Source of the DNA: an uncultured Bacteroidales bacterium
GTDB taxonomy: Bacteria; Bacteroidota; Bacteroidia; Bacteroidales; UBA932
Assembly: GCA_934702165.1 (NCBI GenBank)
Contig: CAKUYG010000026.1
Coordinates: forward strand, 1-16,851
Direction: 5' to 3'
Length of the DNA: 16,851 nt
Positions 14,201-16,851 of the stretch are shown one piece after another. The notes under the pieces are model-generated. The model saw only the letters and a program-made list of their open reading frames with translations. It did not search any database and was not told the origin of the DNA. Every line of letters begins with the position of its first letter. Positions within the stretch are counted from its first letter, which is position 1. The translations under genes were made by a program, and so were the position numbers.

Positions 14201-16851
14201 CTAGAATTTAAGACTGAGACTGAATACATACTGACGCGGCTCAGGATATCCGCCGGCTGAGAACTCCGGACTGTATGAGAGATAGTCCATAAATGTGAGC
14301 AGGTTGGTCGCGGTAAACGCAAGGCGCAGGTTGGATACTCCGAGAGCACTCAAAGCCTTATCAGGTATGGTATATCCCAGGGTGAGAGTCCTCAGACGCA
14401 CATAGGAGGCATCCTGATAGCAGAGGGCGTTCTGATGTGCGGCGTTGGAGTTGAACGACGGTCGTGGGAACTCGTTGGAAGGATTGGACGGCGTCCAATA
14501 ATTGACCTTTATGCCGTTGAGCTTACCCTGAAGCGAACCGCCCTGATTGGCAGCGTAGAGGTACTGGTTGAGTTTCACGCCTCCGCTGACCATATACCAG
14601 TCCATATAGAAGTCGAAGCCCTTGAACTTGAGGGAGGTATTGATGGAGGTGATGAAGTCCGGATCCCTCTTCAGGATGAAGCGGTCGTCGGCGTTGATCT
14701 TATTGTCACCGTTCTTGTCGACGAGCTTGACTGAGCCCGGGGCGACCTTGACATCCGGCTCAACCACGGTATCGGCGATGCCGTCACCATCGGTATCGAC
14801 CGTTGGAAGAAGGGTGTAGGTGTCGGTGGCAGGGTCATAGCTGAAATCTTCAGTCTGGTAGATTCCGGCGGCCTTGTACTGATAGTAGACATTGATAGGC
14901 TGTCCGATGAACCAGCTGTTGGCCACGTCATCGACAGGGTTGCCGTTCTCGTCGGTCTTGCCGTCAATCTTTACTATCCGGTTGCGGTAGAGCGAGAAGT
15001 TGAGCCCCACGTTCCAGACGAAGTCCTTCTTGCGGAAAATATCGGTGTCAAGAGTGATTTCGAGCCCCTTGGTCCTGGTCTCGCCGAGATTGTCAAGCAT
15101 TGAGGTGTAGCCGAGCACCGACTCTATCTGTCTGGAGATAAGCAGGTCGGTAGTCCTTGTATAGTAACCCTCTATGGTGCCGTTGATGCGGTTATTGAAG
15201 AGGCCGAAATCAACTCCGACATTGGCGGAGGAGGTAGTCTCCCACTTGAGATTCTTGTTAGGGAGTGAGTTGCCCGGGAGGTATCCCATTATGAATTCGT
15301 CACCGAACTGCATAGGATAGGTGCCTGTGGTACCGAGGGTGGTGTAGTTGCCGATACCGCTCTGGTTACCGACCTGGCCCCATGAGGTACGGAGTTTGAG
15401 GTTGGAGACATAGCGCTTGGCAGACTGCATAAACGGCTCTTCAGTGATTCTCCATGCGAGAGCCACTGACGGGAACACACCCCACTTGTGGTTGGCCCCG
15501 AACCTGCTCGAACCGTCGAAGCGCACTGCTGCATTCATTATATATCTGCCCTTCCAGTCGTACTGGACACGCCCGAGATAGGAGATGAGCATTGACTCGC
15601 TTAATGACCTGCCGATCGATACAGGAGTGCCGTCGCCGATCATATTGTACCAGAAATCATCTACAGGCACATCGGAGGCAGCACCGCTCAGAGAGGTGGA
15701 AAAATCCTTGTCCCAAGCCTGCACGAGGGAGATGTTGAGGGAGTGGTCATCGTTACGGAACGGCACCGCGTAGTTGATGATGTTCTCAATCACCCAGTTG
15801 TAGGCCCTGCTGTCCGTGATTTGTCCCCCGGCGCCGCCTCCGGTATACTTGGAGGTCTTGTAGGTTCCATTCTCGCTGAAGCGCGCATACTGGGTGGCGT
15901 TGAGTTTGTAAGAGAAGCCCTTGAACGGCTTGATTTCAGCAAAGGCGTTGATTCTGAATGTGTCAGCCTTTGTGTCGTCTTTGTATTGGCCAGCGTTGTA
16001 GAGAGGGTTGGTATCAAGCGAACTGTTGATGTATTCGCGGACAGAGCCGTCCTCATTGTAGGCCGAACCATACGGCGGACGTGTGATGAATTCGTTGAAG
16101 TTGCCGTAGGTCGACTGCCTGGAAGTCTTGCCGGCGGAGATGTTCATCCCCAATGAGAGCCACTTGTATGCCTGATAGTCAAGGTTGAGACGGATATTGC
16201 CGCGCTCATAGCCGGAGTTCTGCACCATACCGTCCTGCTTCATATAGGCGATGGCGCCGGAGGCCTTGATTCTGTCGTTACCTCCCCTGAAGCCGAGGGA
16301 ATAATTCTGCATCACGGCCGGTTTGATCATAAGATCCTCCCAGTCGGTCCAGACACCGTTCTGATAGTTCTCCATCATCTCGACATCTTGGAAAACCATA
16401 GACTGAGAGATGGACGCGATCTGTTCCGGAGTGTTGTAGCCCATCTCGGTGGCGACCGCCTGACGTCGGAGCTCCGCCCACTCCTCCGGCGAGTAGAAGT
16501 CAAAGTTCCTCCAGAGGGTCTGAATGCTGACGGAAGAGTCGAAGTTGATCTCCGTCTTGCCGGAGATACCGCGCTTTGTCATCACCATCACTACGCCGTT
16601 GGCGGCCCGAGCACCGTAAACGGCCTGAGCGGCTGCGTCCTTGAGAATCTCGATTGACTCCACATCGTTGGGATTGATCATATTGAACTCCGTGGAATTG
16701 GACGGGACACCGTCAATCACGAAAAGAGGCGAGTTCCCGGCTGTCAGGGAGCGCACGCCACGGATCTGAATGCTGGAAGAAGATCCCGGGGATCCTGAGG
16801 ACGAAGTGACCTGCACACCAGCGGAGCGGCCCCTTAGCATCTCGGAGATGT
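14201..16851 (-). CDS. susC: SusC/RagA-family TonB-dependent outer-membrane transporter, 5' end cut off
   Basis: The frame stays open to the window edge, where it reads ISEMLRGRSAGVQVTSSSGS, so the methionine at 16840 is internal and not a start. About 880 residues are visible against roughly 1000-1100 for the family. The missing part is the signal peptide, carboxypeptidase-like domain and start of the plug. The plug is clear: IQIRGVRSLTAGNSPLFVID, DGVPSN, NPNDVESIEILKDAAAQAVYGARAANGVVMVMTKRG. The rest is the 22-strand barrel, with the typical VGVDFGLFNNRINGTIEGYY segment and a C-terminal YVFSLSLKF ending in Phe for outer-membrane insertion. It imports glycan fragments captured by SusD, using TonB-ExbBD energy. 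First visible gene of the PUL operon; the promoter lies outside the window. Confidence 0.95.
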   Translation of the reverse strand, partial: ISEMLRGRSAGVQVTSSSGSPGSSSSIQIRGVRSLTAGNSPLFVIDGVPSNSTEFNMINPNDVESIEILKDAAAQAVYGARAANGVVMVMTKRGISGKTEINFDSSVSIQTLWRNFDFYSPEEWAELRRQAVATEMGYNTPEQIASISQSMVFQDVEMMENYQNGVWTDWEDLMIKPAVMQNYSLGFRGGNDRIKASGAIAYMKQDGMVQNSGYERGNIRLNLDYQAYKWLSLGMNISAGKTSRQSTYGNFNEFITRPPYGSAYNEDGSVREYINSSLDTNPLYNAGQYKDDTKADTFRINAFAEIKPFKGFSYKLNATQYARFSENGTYKTSKYTGGGAGGQITDSRAYNWVIENIINYAVPFRNDDHSLNISLVQAWDKDFSTSLSGAASDVPVDDFWYNMIGDGTPVSIGRSLSESMLISYLGRVQYDWKGRYIMNAAVRFDGSSRFGANHKWGVFPSVALAWRITEEPFMQSAKRYVSNLKLRTSWGQVGNQSGIGNYTTLGTTGTYPMQFGDEFIMGYLPGNSLPNKNLKWETTSSANVGVDFGLFNNRINGTIEGYYTRTTDLLISRQIESVLGYTSMLDNLGETRTKGLEITLDTDIFRKKDFVWNVGLNFSLYRNRIVKIDGKTDENGNPVDDVANSWFIGQPINVYYQYKAAGIYQTEDFSYDPATDTYTLLPTVDTDGDGIADTVVEPDVKVAPGSVKLVDKNGDNKINADDRFILKRDPDFITSINTSLKFKGFDFYMDWYMVSGGVKLNQYLYAANQGGSLQGKLNGIKVNYWTPSNPSNEFPRPSFNSNAAHQNALCYQDASYVRLRTLTLGYTIPDKALSALGVSNLRLAFTATNLLTFMDYLSYSPEFSAGGYPEPRQYVFSLSLKF

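Noticed and set aside
1..16851. CRISPR arrays, tRNA or rRNA genes, insertion sequences
   Set aside because: No regularly spaced direct repeats, tRNA cloverleaf, rRNA signature, transposase or terminal inverted repeat was seen on either strand by reading.

Overview
The window is almost entirely one polysaccharide utilisation locus (PUL) from a member of the Bacteroidota, most likely a gut or rumen Bacteroidales. The basis is a SusC/SusD pair, a SusE/F-position lipoprotein, a very large glycoside hydrolase and a hybrid two-component sensor, most of whose genes lack Shine-Dalgarno sequences. The likely target is a rhamnose-containing, acetylated plant or microbial glycan of the rhamnogalacturonan type. 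That inference rests on an L-rhamnose mutarotase and a CE12-type rhamnogalacturonan acetylesterase beside the PUL, not on the glycoside hydrolase itself.

Layout from right to left, in the direction of transcription. A minus-strand operon enters at the right edge: susC (start cut off by the window), susD, a 1890-residue enzyme with two putative catalytic barrels, and a lipoprotein with two BACON-like domains and a DUF1566-type C-terminus. Gaps are 17, 21 and 28 bases. A strong hairpin followed by a T-run ends the operon at about 5509-5551. The sensor/regulator (HTCS, 1521-5486) follows on the same strand as its own unit. A short plus-strand gene for L-rhamnose mutarotase (1127-1444), with its own terminator, converges on the HTCS. 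Divergent from it on the minus strand is the CE12 esterase (153-1040).

How the genes would work together: SusD and the lipoprotein capture glycan at the cell surface and SusC imports it with TonB energy. The two-barrel enzyme and the esterase trim the oligosaccharides in the periplasm. The HTCS propeller senses a breakdown product and activates the operon. The mutarotase equilibrates the released L-rhamnose anomers in the cytoplasm.

The left ~285 bases do not belong to this story. The C-terminal ~43 residues of the esterase ORF read as the end of FdhD (formate dehydrogenase accessory sulfurtransferase). They are followed, behind a strong Shine-Dalgarno sequence, by a start that looks like MoeA. 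FdhD and MoeA are both part of molybdenum-enzyme maturation, and the DNA there has lower GC. The two segments meet inside a short stretch encoding GGIPVLVS, a sequence plausible in both families. The simplest explanation is a chimeric assembly join, or a natural recombination, between Bacteroidales DNA and Firmicutes-like DNA. The esterase has lost its C-terminal catalytic block as a result.
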